Of a stretch of 64,000 nucleotides of DNA, positions 34,848-44,043 are shown piece by piece (positions within the stretch are counted from its first letter, which is position 1; each line of letters starts with the position of its first letter). This stretch comes from Anaerolineae bacterium (lineage in GTDB: Bacteria; Chloroflexota; Anaerolineae; Aggregatilineales; UBA2796): assembly GCA_019637615.1 (NCBI GenBank), contig JAHBVJ010000006.1, forward strand, positions 1 through 64,000, written 5' to 3'. The notes below the pieces were generated by a model. The model worked only from the letters and a program-made list of their open reading frames with translations. It searched no databases and was not told the origin of the DNA. The translations under genes and the position numbers were made by a program.

Positions 34848-36644
34848 TTGAGCATTCAAGCCACTGGCAAAGCCATCCCGGTAGCTCCACCAACGGAGCC
34901 AGACGCCCCACGCGCCGATTTCCGCTGGCTATTATCCTTCATTATGCAGCAGCGCCGCTTCGTCCTGATGGCGCTAGCGTTTGGTGCAGTTGCCGGAATC
35001 ACCGCCTCCGCCATGCCCTATTACGTCGGGTTGATCATCGATCACATCAATGGGCGCGTCGATCTGAACCAGATCGCGGTTGATGGCGGCGTGCTGATCG
35101 GCATCACGTTGGTTTCTATCGTCATGTTTTACTTCCAGCGCATGACCAGTGGCGAAGTGGCCTATAACGTCAATCGCGAAGTACGCCGCGTCCTGTTTGA
35201 CAACTTGCTCACGCTTGATCAGAAGTTTTATCAGCATTACCCGACGGGCGATCTCATCTCGCGTCTTCATAGCGATACCGAGATGATCTGGCGTCTGCTT
35301 GCCATCACCTTCACACGGCTTGGCAGCGCCATCTTGACGCTGTTCACGGCCTTTATCCTGCTCGGCGCGATTAGCCTGCCGTTGACCTTAGCCGTATTCA
35401 CCATCTTGAGCATCTCCACCATCACCCAGATGCGTGTTGGTAAGCGCCTCGCACCGATGTTTGAGACAGTGCAGAATCAAGCGGGTGTTCTCGCCGCCCA
35501 AGTGCAAGATGCCACCAGCGGCATCCAGACGATCAAGACCTTCGGGCGTGAATCTGGCGTTGCCGATAGCTTCCTGCGTGAAAACGAAGAATATCGCCGC
35601 CGTTGGGTCTATTTTAAGAAGCGCTACGAACCAACCGGAATGCTGCCCAATATGATCGCGGAATCAACCGCCGCCATCGTCGTGTTGTTTGGCGGTGTAT
35701 TGGTTGTCAATGGACATATGACCGCTGGCAACTTCGCGCAGTTCTTGATCTTTCTCGGCATGATCGCTACCGTGCTGCTGCAAATCGGCACTATGTTCCA
35801 GCGCTACCAACAAACCATTGGCGCGCTCACCCGCCTGACGCCGATCCTGCAACAAGCAGAGATCATGGACAAACCCGAAGCGGTGCCGCATCAAGCCTTC
35901 AAAGGTGAAATCACCTTCGAGGATATTGGCGTGGAGATCGAGGGTAGTTGGCTGCTGCGCCATGTCAGCCTACGCATTCCGGCGGGGCAAGTAGTGGCCT
36001 TCGTGGGACATACCGGCGCGGGCAAGACACTGCTCATGAGTCTGCTGGCACGTGTGCTCGATCCAAGCGAAGGCCGCGTGTTGATCGATGGTATCGACGT
36101 GCGCGACATGAAGCTAGAAGAACTGCGCCATGCCATCGCCTATGTGCCGCAAGCCACCTTCCTGTTTAGCCAACCGTTGCACCTCAATGTACGGATGGGC
36201 AACCCGGATATTGACGACAGCGAATTGGATCGTGCGATCCACATTTCTCGCGTCAGCAACGATCTGCCGCAGTTGCCACAGGGTCTTGATACGCTGGTCG
36301 GTGAACGCGGCGTGATGCTCTCCGGCGGGCAAAAACAGCGCGTTGCCATCGCGCGTGCCATCGTGCGCGATCCGGCGATCATCGTCTTGGACGATGCGCT
36401 CTCCAGCGTCGATACGCAGACCGCCGCCGACATTCTGAACGATTTACGCCAAGTGCTGCGCTCCCGCACCAGCCTGATTATTGCCCACCGCATCGCCACC
36501 GTAAAAGATGCGGATCACATCGTCGTGCTGTCCGGCGGGCAGATTGTCGAGCAGGGCACGCACGAAGACCTGATCGCCAAGAACGGCTTCTACGCGCGGA
36601 TGGCGGAACGCGAATTGCAGGAGGACAACACCCATGCGCTATAA
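34848..36644 (+). CDS. ABC exporter, permease-ATPase half transporter
   Basis: A 598-residue half transporter with a six-helix domain (about 25-320), then an ATPase domain with GHTGAGKT (Walker A), LSGGQKQRVAIARA (signature) and IIVLDDALSSVD (Walker B). As in the exporter at 13936-15783 the catalytic Glu is Asp. I place the start at TTG 34848 because GGGAGGT (34838-34844) is the only ribosome site. The ATG at 34836 sits on top of it. The two DD exporters are 20 kb apart and could pair or each act as homodimers. Substrate unknown. Confidence 0.88.
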   Translation: MSIQATGKAIPVAPPTEPDAPRADFRWLLSFIMQQRRFVLMALAFGAVAGITASAMPYYVGLIIDHINGRVDLNQIAVDGGVLIGITLVSIVMFYFQRMTSGEVAYNVNREVRRVLFDNLLTLDQKFYQHYPTGDLISRLHSDTEMIWRLLAITFTRLGSAILTLFTAFILLGAISLPLTLAVFTILSISTITQMRVGKRLAPMFETVQNQAGVLAAQVQDATSGIQTIKTFGRESGVADSFLRENEEYRRRWVYFKKRYEPTGMLPNMIAESTAAIVVLFGGVLVVNGHMTAGNFAQFLIFLGMIATVLLQIGTMFQRYQQTIGALTRLTPILQQAEIMDKPEAVPHQAFKGEITFEDIGVEIEGSWLLRHVSLRIPAGQVVAFVGHTGAGKTLLMSLLARVLDPSEGRVLIDGIDVRDMKLEELRHAIAYVPQATFLFSQPLHLNVRMGNPDIDDSELDRAIHISRVSNDLPQLPQGLDTLVGERGVMLSGGQKQRVAIARAIVRDPAIIVLDDALSSVDTQTAADILNDLRQVLRSRTSLIIAHRIATVKDADHIVVLSGGQIVEQGTHEDLIAKNGFYARMAERELQEDNTHAL

Positions 36645-36645
36645 T
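36615..36645 (+). promoter_or_regulatory. Possible promoter for moxR
   Basis: TTGCAG (36615-36620), a 19-base spacer and a consensus TATAAT (36640-36645) overlap the end of the ABC exporter gene. A small ACTCT/AGAGT hairpin follows at 36652-36664 before the moxR start. The -10 is strong, the spacing long. Confidence 0.4.
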
Positions 36646-36687
36646 CTTTACTCTGCGTAGAGTGTAATGTAACAGGGTAAAGCTATA

Positions 36688-37662
36688 GTGTCTGCCAAAC
36701 TTGTCCAAGCGGTAGCTGAACGCGTCATTGAAAATGTCAATCGGGTCATCATCGGCAAGCGCAACGAAATTCGCTTAACCGTGATCGGGTTGCTCTGTCA
36801 AGGACACATGCTGCTAGAAGATGTGCCCGGCGTGGGCAAAACCGTGCTGGCAAAGTCCATCGCGCGGTCAATCGGTTGCACCTTCAGCCGCATTCAATTC
36901 ACGCCGGATATGCTGCCTTCGGACGTAACGGGCGTCTCCGTTTTCAATCAGCAAACCCGCGCTTTCGAGTTCCGCGCTGGCCCCATCTTCGCGCAGATCG
37001 TGTTGACGGACGAAATTAATCGCGCCACGCCCAAGACGCAAGCCGCGCTGCTTGAAGCGATGGAAGAACGGCAAGTGACGGTCGATGGCATCACCTACGC
37101 CTTGGAGCAGCCGTTTCTCGTGCTGGCTACTCAGAATCCGATTGAATATGAAGGCACCTTCCCGCTGCCAGAAGCGCAGCTAGACCGCTTCTTGCTGCGG
37201 CTGCGGCTCGGTTATCCCACGCCGCAGGATGAAGCTGCTATGCTCGACTCGCAGCAGGTGCAGCATCCGCTGACTACGCTGCAACAGGCTGTCTCGCTGG
37301 AAGAACTACTCAATGCCCAACGTGCCGTGCGCAATGTCTACGTTAACGACGACATCAAGCGCTACATCATCGATCTCGTCACGGCGACTCGCAACCATCC
37401 CGACATCTATCTCGGTGCCAGTCCGCGCGGAGCCTTGGCGCTCTATCGCGCGGCACAAGCGCGGGCAGCCGTAGTCGGACGCGAACTCGTCATTCCCGAT
37501 GATGTCAAATCGCTGGCGGAGCCTACCTTGGCGCACCGTATCATCGTTGGCCCAACGGCGCGTCTGCGTGATGTCACCTCCCGCGCGATCATCCAGCAGT
37601 TGCTCAACACCATTCCCGTTCCCGGCGCGACAGTCGGCGCGCGTACCATCAATATTTCGTAG
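36688..37662 (+). CDS. MoxR-family AAA ATPase
   Basis: A 324-residue chaperone-type AAA+ ATPase. Walker A is EDVPGVGKT with Lys51, Walker B is [23 protein letters not shown] near 109-131, and [23 protein letters not shown] is the sensor 1/Arg-finger region. It starts at GTG 36688. MoxR ATPases normally work with VWA or DUF58 proteins encoded next to them. Here the following gene is an unrelated short Cys protein, so the partner must be elsewhere. Confidence 0.9.
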   Translation: MSAKLVQAVAERVIENVNRVIIGKRNEIRLTVIGLLCQGHMLLEDVPGVGKTVLAKSIARSIGCTFSRIQFTPDMLPSDVTGVSVFNQQTRAFEFRAGPIFAQIVLTDEINRATPKTQAALLEAMEERQVTVDGITYALEQPFLVLATQNPIEYEGTFPLPEAQLDRFLLRLRLGYPTPQDEAAMLDSQQVQHPLTTLQQAVSLEELLNAQRAVRNVYVNDDIKRYIIDLVTATRNHPDIYLGASPRGALALYRAAQARAAVVGRELVIPDDVKSLAEPTLAHRIIVGPTARLRDVTSRAIIQQLLNTIPVPGATVGARTINIS

Positions 37663-37676
37663 CAAGGGTTGATGCT

Positions 37677-38081
37677 GTGAAAATCCCCAAACTGCTGCGG
37701 CGAATCGGTTGCGGCGCGCTGTTAGTCGTGTGGTTCCTTGCCATGTTGACGCCTTGTGCAGTCGTCGTCTTGGCGACTCAGGGCGAGATCAAGATCACCT
37801 ACAGCGATCTACCCGAAGATGATCTGCGCATCTGGACGGTTTCCAGTCCGGATTCACGTGGCATCGCCGTCTCCAATTCGCGCCGGATGACGCCCGTGCA
37901 ACCCATCTCAACCGCGACCTACCATGACACGATGTGCCAGATCATCGACATCCGGTTCATTTTGTGGCAGGGCAGCGCCGATTCCTCGCATCAGTGTTAC
38001 TGTTATGGTAAATCAGAAGATCAATGGGATATTGTGGTGGACGGGACGAAGGCTTGCCAACTGGCGGGCGAATCACCCTAA
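37677..38081 (+). CDS. Small exported hypothetical protein
   Basis: A 134-residue protein starting at GTG, with an N-terminal signal-anchor helix (about 10-33, GALLVVWFLAMLTPCAVVV) and an exterior domain with four cysteines (MCQIIDIRF, HQCYCYGK, KACQLAG). It follows moxR by 14 bases and is probably cotranscribed. I do not recognise the family. The cysteine spacing suggests disulfides rather than metal binding. Confidence 0.6.
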   Translation: MKIPKLLRRIGCGALLVVWFLAMLTPCAVVVLATQGEIKITYSDLPEDDLRIWTVSSPDSRGIAVSNSRRMTPVQPISTATYHDTMCQIIDIRFILWQGSADSSHQCYCYGKSEDQWDIVVDGTKACQLAGESP

Positions 38082-38186
38082 CACCATGCCGAAAAACTGA
38101 CATCGATTTATGATCCCCCGGTGCCGAATCGCCGGGATTTTGTTGAATGCACAACGCAGCACACGAAGGCGAGATTCCGAACAGCG

Positions 38187-39773
38187 ATGAAATATTCCAT
38201 TCTCGTAGCGACTACCCTCACCGATGAAGCAGTGGACTTCCTGCAAAATACCAAGCAGGTTGAATTACGCATCGTCCCACCAACGCTGGCAGACGTGACC
38301 AAACATATCAGCACGGCAGACGCCCTGATCATCCGTGACGATTTTCAGGTCGATGCGCCGCTGCTAGAAAGCGCCAAGCGGCTCAAGGTCATCGGGCGGG
38401 CAGGCGTCGGCATGGCGGGCATCGATGTCGAGACGGCGACGGTTCACGGCGTCATCGTCATGAACACCCCCGGCGCGAACGCCACCGCGACGGGCGAATT
38501 CACCATCGGCTTGATGTTGGCGCTCAGTCGGCAGATCGTGACGGCACATCAAGAGATGCGCGAAGGCAAATGGGCGCGTCAAAATCATCTCGGCATTCAG
38601 CTTGAAGGCAAAGTTTTAGGTTTGATTGGCTTGGGGCGGGTCGGACGCCGTGTCGCGGAGCGCGCCTTGGCCTTCGATATGGAAGTCATCGCCTTCGATC
38701 CCTACGTGGCGGAAGCCCAGATCGAAGAACTGCGCGTCAAATTAGTCGGCCTCGATGAGGTGTTGGAACGTGCCGACCTCATCAGTCTGCACTGTGCCGC
38801 CACGCCCGAAACGCATCATATCCTCAACGCCGATACGCTGGCGAAGGTCAAGCCCGGTGTGCGTATCCTCAATGTCGCGCATGGCAATGCGATCGAAGAA
38901 GCCGCCCTGATCGACGCGTTGAAGTCAGGGCGCGTGTCAGGCGTCGCTATTGATGTTTTCGAACATGAACCGCTGTCCGACTCGGCGCTGCTGACGCTGC
39001 CCAACGTCCTGCACACGCCGCATATCGGGGATTCCACCGTGGAAGCGCAGAAAGACCTCAGCATCCAGATCGTGCAGCAGGTCTACGACGCCTTACGCGG
39101 CGCGGATTATCGCAACGCCGTCAACATGCCCTTCATGCCCGGTCGCGACTTCGAAGCGATGGCTCCCTATCTACGCTTGGCCGAACGCATCGGCGCGTTG
39201 CAGCACTATCTCGCGCGCGGACGTATCCGGCGTGTCGCGGTCGAGTACAAGGGCGACGAACTCTCCGGCATGGTCAAGCCGCTGACGGTAGCGCTGCTCA
39301 AAGGCATCTTGGAGCCGGTCTTGGGCGACACGGTGAATTACATCAACGCCCCGCTGCGCGCGATGGAACGCGGTATTCACGTCACGCAGACCAAGGGCTT
39401 AGACGTGTCAGATTACACCAATCTGGTCAGTTGTCAGGTGCATTGGGAGGGTGGGGGGCAATTGGTGATCAGCGGCGCATTATTCAACCGTCGCGAACCG
39501 CGCATCGTCCAGATCGATGAATATCGCACCGATTTCGTGCCCGAAGGGACGATGCTCGTCTTCGGCAGCTACGACGTTCCCGGCATCATCGGGCGCGTCG
39601 GTACGCTGATGGCGGCGCAAAAGATCAACATTGCGGCATGGCGCACAGGCCGCGCGGAAAAAGGCGGGCAAACGCTCACCGTCGTCACCATCGATCAACC
39701 CTTGCCCGAAAGTCTCTTGCAAGAGTTCCGCAAGCAAGATTACGTCCGCCACGCCTCACAGATCACCTTGTGA
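38187..39773 (+). CDS. serA: D-3-phosphoglycerate dehydrogenase
   Basis: A 528-residue enzyme for the first step of serine synthesis from 3-phosphoglycerate. The substrate domain has IGRAGVGMAGID near 70-81. The NAD-binding loop is GLIGLGRVGRRVAERA near 145-160, with ISLHCAATPETHHILNA and the catalytic His region TPHIGDSTVEAQKDLS. An intervening domain and a C-terminal ACT domain (MLVFGSYDVPGIIGRVGTLM) allow serine feedback. This is the long, ACT-bearing type. The ATG at 38187 gives family length; an upstream Met at 38121 lacks homology. Confidence 0.95.
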   Translation: MKYSILVATTLTDEAVDFLQNTKQVELRIVPPTLADVTKHISTADALIIRDDFQVDAPLLESAKRLKVIGRAGVGMAGIDVETATVHGVIVMNTPGANATATGEFTIGLMLALSRQIVTAHQEMREGKWARQNHLGIQLEGKVLGLIGLGRVGRRVAERALAFDMEVIAFDPYVAEAQIEELRVKLVGLDEVLERADLISLHCAATPETHHILNADTLAKVKPGVRILNVAHGNAIEEAALIDALKSGRVSGVAIDVFEHEPLSDSALLTLPNVLHTPHIGDSTVEAQKDLSIQIVQQVYDALRGADYRNAVNMPFMPGRDFEAMAPYLRLAERIGALQHYLARGRIRRVAVEYKGDELSGMVKPLTVALLKGILEPVLGDTVNYINAPLRAMERGIHVTQTKGLDVSDYTNLVSCQVHWEGGGQLVISGALFNRREPRIVQIDEYRTDFVPEGTMLVFGSYDVPGIIGRVGTLMAAQKINIAAWRTGRAEKGGQTLTVVTIDQPLPESLLQEFRKQDYVRHASQITL

Positions 39774-39846
39774 TCGGTGAGGCGCCGTCACGGCCTTGCT
39801 CGAAGCTCTCGATCATCATAGGGCGCGGAGTCGAGGCAGCCTACCG

Positions 39847-41187
39847 CTAATGGATGGGCAGATATTTGGCAACTTCCCATGAAGTCACCTCTTGACGATA
39901 TTCTTCCCACTCCAGACGCTTGGCGTTGATGAAGCGTTCTGAAATATGCTGTCCAAGTGCTTCCCGAATCACCTGATCACGGGCGAATTCCTCGATAGCT
40001 TCTTCAAGCGAACCGGGCAGATGTACCAGATTGCTGTCATCTTGAGCGCGGCGCAGATAAAGATTCTCGTCAATGGCGTCAGGGATCGTTAGTTTGCGAC
40101 GGATGCCATCCAGACCCGCTCCCAACATGGCGGCGAAGGCCAGATATGGGTTGCAGCTCGGATCAGGGCAGCGCAGTTCGATACGCGTCGATTCTACGTT
40201 ATGCGCGCGTGGCACGCGGATCAACGCGGAACGGTTGATCCGCCCCCAGCTAATAAAAACGGGTGCTTCAAAACCGGGGACTAAGCGTTTATACGAGTTG
40301 ACTAAGGGCGCTAACACAGCGCACATGCCGCGTGCGTGGGCAAGCTGTCCCGCGATGAAATGTTTAGCGATTTCCGATAACCCGTGTGGATCGCCGGGAT
40401 CAGCAAAAGCATTGCGATTGTTGGCTTTGTACATCATGCTCTGGTGGACGTGCATCCCGCTGCCGCTAACCCCTCGCATCGGTTTGGGCATGAAGCTGGC
40501 GTAAAAGCCCTTGCGTTGCGCCACTGTTTTGACCGCGACACGAAAAGTCACCGCGTTGTCAGCAGTACGCAGCGCATCAGAATAGCGGAAGTCGATCTCA
40601 TGTTGTCCGGTAGCGACTTCATGATGCATTGCTTCGACAGTGATGCCAAACGCCGATAGCGTAGACACGACCTGACGCCAGAAGCTCGCGACGTTGTCAT
40701 TAGGCACGTCAAAATAGCTGGATTGATCGTGCGGCGTCGGCGGCAGTAAAGAACCATCCGGCGCAGGCTTGAACAGGAAAAATTCGAGTTCAGGCCCAGT
40801 CTGGAACAACATCCCCATTTTCTCGGTCTCAGCCAGCATTTGGATCAGCACAGCGCGAGGATCACCGGGAAAAGGCTGTCCATTCGGCGTATACACATTG
40901 CAAATCAGACGGGCGGTTGTTTCTTCACCGGGAGGCCACGGTAACACGGCGAATGTATTCACATCCGGCACGAGATACATGTCGCTCTCAGCGATACGTG
41001 CAAATCCTTCGATGGAGGAGCCATCAAACCAGATACCGTGATCGAGCGCGTCCGGTAGTTGCTGGATTGGAATCGTCACATTCTTGACGGCACCGACAAT
41101 ATCGGTGAATTGAAGGTCAATGAACTTGACGTTGAGTTGTTCCGCGCGTTGAATCAGGGCTTGGTTGCCATTGTTCACATCAGACAT
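39847..41187 (-). CDS. glnA: Glutamine synthetase, type I
   Basis: A 446-residue GSI making glutamine from glutamate, ammonia and ATP. Recognisable parts are IWFDGSSIEGFARI near 53-66, GPELEFFLF near 130-138, the metal Glu region MHHEVATGQHEIDF near 190-203, GSGMHVHQSMM near 243-253 and the substrate Arg region with RVPRAHNVESTRIELR. The start at 41187 has GGAGTTGG upstream and lies one base after the stop of a Ser/Thr kinase gene, so the two are cotranslated. No NLYxLP-type adenylylation site is obvious in the expected position. Confidence 0.95.
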   Translation of the reverse strand: MSDVNNGNQALIQRAEQLNVKFIDLQFTDIVGAVKNVTIPIQQLPDALDHGIWFDGSSIEGFARIAESDMYLVPDVNTFAVLPWPPGEETTARLICNVYTPNGQPFPGDPRAVLIQMLAETEKMGMLFQTGPELEFFLFKPAPDGSLLPPTPHDQSSYFDVPNDNVASFWRQVVSTLSAFGITVEAMHHEVATGQHEIDFRYSDALRTADNAVTFRVAVKTVAQRKGFYASFMPKPMRGVSGSGMHVHQSMMYKANNRNAFADPGDPHGLSEIAKHFIAGQLAHARGMCAVLAPLVNSYKRLVPGFEAPVFISWGRINRSALIRVPRAHNVESTRIELRCPDPSCNPYLAFAAMLGAGLDGIRRKLTIPDAIDENLYLRRAQDDSNLVHLPGSLEEAIEEFARDQVIREALGQHISERFINAKRLEWEEYRQEVTSWEVAKYLPIH

Positions 41188-41188
41188 G

Positions 41189-42169
41189 CTAACCAACTCC
41201 CCGCATGGCTTGCGTAGCCAAGACAATGGCGATGATGGTAATCAGGACTAAGAGGCTAACAACGACGATGAGGAAGCCCTGTGACCGCCAGAATGGTACC
41301 TGTGTCGCGCCACCCGTGGTCGTGTCTAGGATTTCCATATTGATCAACTCAGGATGATCGAGCGCTTCCACGAAGGCTTCCATTGTAGGATAGCGTTCTT
41401 CAGGGTTCTTCTGAAGTGCCTTTGCTACGACAGCCGCTAATTGCGGCGAGACACGCGCAACTTGTTTATCAAGCCGTGGAATCGCTCCTTGCAAATGGCC
41501 TGCCATAACCGCCATGCTGGTATCTCCCGCGAAGGGTGTTTTTCCTGCCAAAACTTCATAGAGCATGACACCAAGCGCGTAAATGTCGCTCCGAACATCC
41601 CCGCGCTGACCTTCACACTGTTCTGGCGACATATAATCCGGGGTGCCCGCCGCCGTGGACAAATTGGCATAGGTCACGCGCTTGGCATCTTTGGTCAACG
41701 CCAAGCCGAAATCAAGGATTACAGGTTGACCATCTTCTCGGATCAGGACATTTTCCGGCTTCATATCACGGTGAACGACCCCGTTAGCATGGCAATAGGC
41801 CATCCCTTCCGCAATCCTGCGGATGAGCGGAATGGCTTTTTCGGGCGGCATCGGCGCTTCTTCGCTGACCACATCCCGCATCGATTTGCCGTTTACCCAC
41901 TCGGTGACCAGATACGGCGTGCGGTTGAACTGCCCGGAGTCCAATCCTTGCTGAATGGATGGGTGATGGAGCGTTTTCATCACTTCTAGCTCACGACGGA
42001 AGCGCTCATATTGAGCTGGATCACCGATCATCATCTGATTGGGGATTTTGATCGCCACCTCTTTGCCCGTCATCAAATCGACAGCAGTATAAATATCTGC
42101 CGTACCGCCCTGAGCAATATGCGCTTGTATCTGAAAATGGTCGAATTGGTCGCCTACTTGGAGCAACAT
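41189..42169 (-). CDS. Hanks-type Ser/Thr protein kinase with C-terminal membrane anchor
   Basis: A 326-residue kinase. The N-lobe has the Gly-rich AHIAQGGTADIY and Lys41 in VAIKI, the catalytic loop is HRDMKPEN (Asp135), DFG is at 153-155 and the activation segment ends in TPDYMSPEQ. A single transmembrane helix at the C-terminus (FLIVVVSLLVLITIIAIVLA) leaves only about 8 residues outside, so there is no PASTA or other sensor domain. It lies one base upstream of glnA and is a close paralogue of the kinase at 42808-43767. A regulatory link to nitrogen assimilation is an inference from position. Confidence 0.92.
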   Translation of the reverse strand: MLLQVGDQFDHFQIQAHIAQGGTADIYTAVDLMTGKEVAIKIPNQMMIGDPAQYERFRRELEVMKTLHHPSIQQGLDSGQFNRTPYLVTEWVNGKSMRDVVSEEAPMPPEKAIPLIRRIAEGMAYCHANGVVHRDMKPENVLIREDGQPVILDFGLALTKDAKRVTYANLSTAAGTPDYMSPEQCEGQRGDVRSDIYALGVMLYEVLAGKTPFAGDTSMAVMAGHLQGAIPRLDKQVARVSPQLAAVVAKALQKNPEERYPTMEAFVEALDHPELINMEILDTTTGGATQVPFWRSQGFLIVVVSLLVLITIIAIVLATQAMRGVG

Positions 42170-42341
42170 GTTCTTTCACTTTTTCGAGCAGATCGAACCG
42201 CGATTATAGCATGACAAACGCTCATAATCACCTAGCACCATTATCAGACTTTTGGCATAAAAATGGCATCAAGGAGGTAGGGTGCGGTCTCTCATCCCGC
42301 AAAACGTAATTCGAAATCTCTGCGCTTCTCGAATCCTGCCC

Positions 42342-42370
42342 TTGACTCCACTCAAATGTTCGTGTATACT
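42342..42370 (+). promoter_or_regulatory. Orphan sigma70-type promoter, element copy B
   Basis: TTGACT (42342-42347), exactly 17 bases, and TATACT (42365-42370). The spacer contains ACTCAAATGTTCGT, which also occurs in the same position of the promoter of copy C. It points away from the kinase at 41189-42169 and no plus-strand gene follows until 46745. Confidence 0.8.
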
Positions 42371-42424
42371 TTTGCGTGCTAAAAACGGATGGTGGATGCT
42401 CAACTATTAACCACTGCCGATCAA

Positions 42425-42602
42425 ATGATCTGAATCAGATTTTCGCTTGGAATCATCACAAAAATGATCTGAATTGAGCAGAAAAATAAGATCATTATCA
42501 GATCATTTGACCCCTCCTGACCTAATAAAATTCCCATAACATGATCTGAATCCCACGCGTAATCAGATCATTCTATGATCGATTCGATCATATTCAGATC
42601 AT
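42425..42602 (+). repeat. Word-array element, copy B (ATGATCTGAAT words)
   Basis: ATGATCTGAAT occurs exactly at 42425, 42464 and 42541, and inverted (ATTCAGATCAT) at 42592-42602. The shorter inverted form ATCAGATCAT is at 42497 and 42562. ATGATCGATTCGATCAT (42575-42591) is a perfect palindrome. The second word is followed directly by TGAGCAGAAAA (42475-42485), the core shared with the other two copies. Confidence 0.75.
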
Positions 42603-42807
42603 ATCCATCCAGAACATTTGCAGGGCTGCTTGCCAATTTGGGCAATCACGGTTGAGAGCTGCACGAGGCACCTTTATTCCCGTACAGGCTTTGAATCGTC
42701 AAACAAGGAGGATCGAGGAAGTTGAATGCAGGTTGCCACGATGCTGTTCATCGTCTCATCGTGGCCTTGAACTGCCATGATACGGGATTGTGAGAAATAG
42801 CGAGGGC

Positions 42808-43767
42808 TTATGTGCCCAGCGCAATGGCGAGAATGCTGATAAGGGTCACCAAACTGAGGGAAACCGCCATGAAACCGTATGACCACCAACGAGGTGACTT
42901 GCGTACGGTGCCCGCAGTCTGATCGAGCGGAATTACTGTGCTCAAATCTGGCTGATCAAGCGCTTCGATGAACGCGTCCATGTTCGCATACCGATCATCG
43001 GGGTTCTTTTGCAGCGCTTTGGTGACGACTGCCGCCAGTTGAGGGGAAAGTCCCGGCACTTTTCTATCCAATTGAGGCACTTCTCGTTGCAAATGACCAG
43101 CCATGACGACCATGATCGTTTTGCCTGCGAAAGGGGTCTTGCCCGCCAACAGTTCGTAGAGCATGACCCCAAGTGCATAGATATCGCTCCGAATGCCGCC
43201 GCGTTGCCCTTCGCACTGTTCCGGCGACATATATTCCGGCGTGCCTACCATCATCGTTGAATTCGCGTACGTTACCCGTTTCGCGTCTTTAGTTAGCGCC
43301 AGCCCAAAATCGAGGATCATCGGCTGACCATCCGCTTGGATCAGGACATTCTCTGGCTTCAGATCGCGATGAATGACGCCATTAGCATGGCAATACTTCA
43401 TTCCTTCCGCCAGCTTACGGATAATGTCGATGGCCTTGTCAGGAGCCATGGGTGCTTGCTCATCGACAATATCGCGCATCGATCTGCCGTTTACCCATTC
43501 GGTGACGAGATACGGCATCTGATTGAACTGTCCGGACATCACCCCTTTTTGAATATATGGATGATCGAGCGTCTTCATCACCTCAAGTTCGCGACGGAAG
43601 CGCTCCAAGGGAGCGGGAATACCAACCGACAGTTGACTAGGGATTTTGAGTGCAACCTGCTTGCCCGTCATCTGGTCGAGAGCCAGAAAGATAGATGCTG
43701 CGCCACCTTGAGCGATATGTTGTTGAATATGAAAACGGTCAATTTTGTCGCCAACTTGGATCAACAT
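42808..43767 (-). CDS. Hanks-type Ser/Thr protein kinase, paralogue
   Basis: A 319-residue kinase nearly collinear with the one at 41189-42169. It has HIAQGGAASIF, VALKI, HRDLKPEN, DFGLALTKDAKRVTYAN and TPEYMSPEQCEGQRGG, plus a final transmembrane helix (FMAVSLSLVTLISILAIAL) and no external sensor domain. The conserved sequence and shared layout point to a recent tandem duplication, later separated by the noncoding element. A PP2C phosphatase gene lies upstream and could reverse its phosphorylations. Confidence 0.92.
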   Translation of the reverse strand: MLIQVGDKIDRFHIQQHIAQGGAASIFLALDQMTGKQVALKIPSQLSVGIPAPLERFRRELEVMKTLDHPYIQKGVMSGQFNQMPYLVTEWVNGRSMRDIVDEQAPMAPDKAIDIIRKLAEGMKYCHANGVIHRDLKPENVLIQADGQPMILDFGLALTKDAKRVTYANSTMMVGTPEYMSPEQCEGQRGGIRSDIYALGVMLYELLAGKTPFAGKTIMVVMAGHLQREVPQLDRKVPGLSPQLAAVVTKALQKNPDDRYANMDAFIEALDQPDLSTVIPLDQTAGTVRKSPRWWSYGFMAVSLSLVTLISILAIALGT

Positions 43768-44043
43768 GTTGTGGTCACTTTCCCGTAGTTCGAATCGCGC
43801 AGTTAGGACGAGACACGGTTGTTAGAAAGCGGCATCGTTGGTATTTGTTCAACGACTTTCATTCATTACTTAGTTTTGTCGTTACGGACGCGCAAAATGG
43901 GTTGAACATAGTTGATGCGTATCTATGCTTCAGTGTACGCAATTGACGCATCAGCACTACGGCACAGACAAGGGAGATTGAGTAGGTGCTAGTATGGAGA
44001 AAAGTTGTAATCCGAAGATGAAACAGCGAACTCAAGCATCGAC

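Larger units (their letters stand above)
42170..42807. other. 640-base noncoding region between two kinase genes
   Basis: No protein gene is supported. It contains the orphan promoter and word array B, then a hairpin GCCACGAT (42735-42742)/ATCGTGGC (42758-42765) that probably ends the upstream minus-strand kinase transcript. Base composition is AT-richer than the flanking genes. Confidence 0.7.

Noticed and set aside
42425..42602. CRISPR array
   Set aside because: Repeats are 7-11 bases, irregularly spaced and in both orientations, with no cas genes. This is not a CRISPR layout.
42674..42889. 75-codon minus-strand frame between the kinases
   Set aside because: It overlaps the end of the kinase gene in another frame and covers a hairpin. 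No coding signature.
43911..43953. TGATGCGT/ACGCATCA stem upstream of the second kinase as a riboswitch
   Set aside because: A single 8-base stem with a long loop and no conserved aptamer features.
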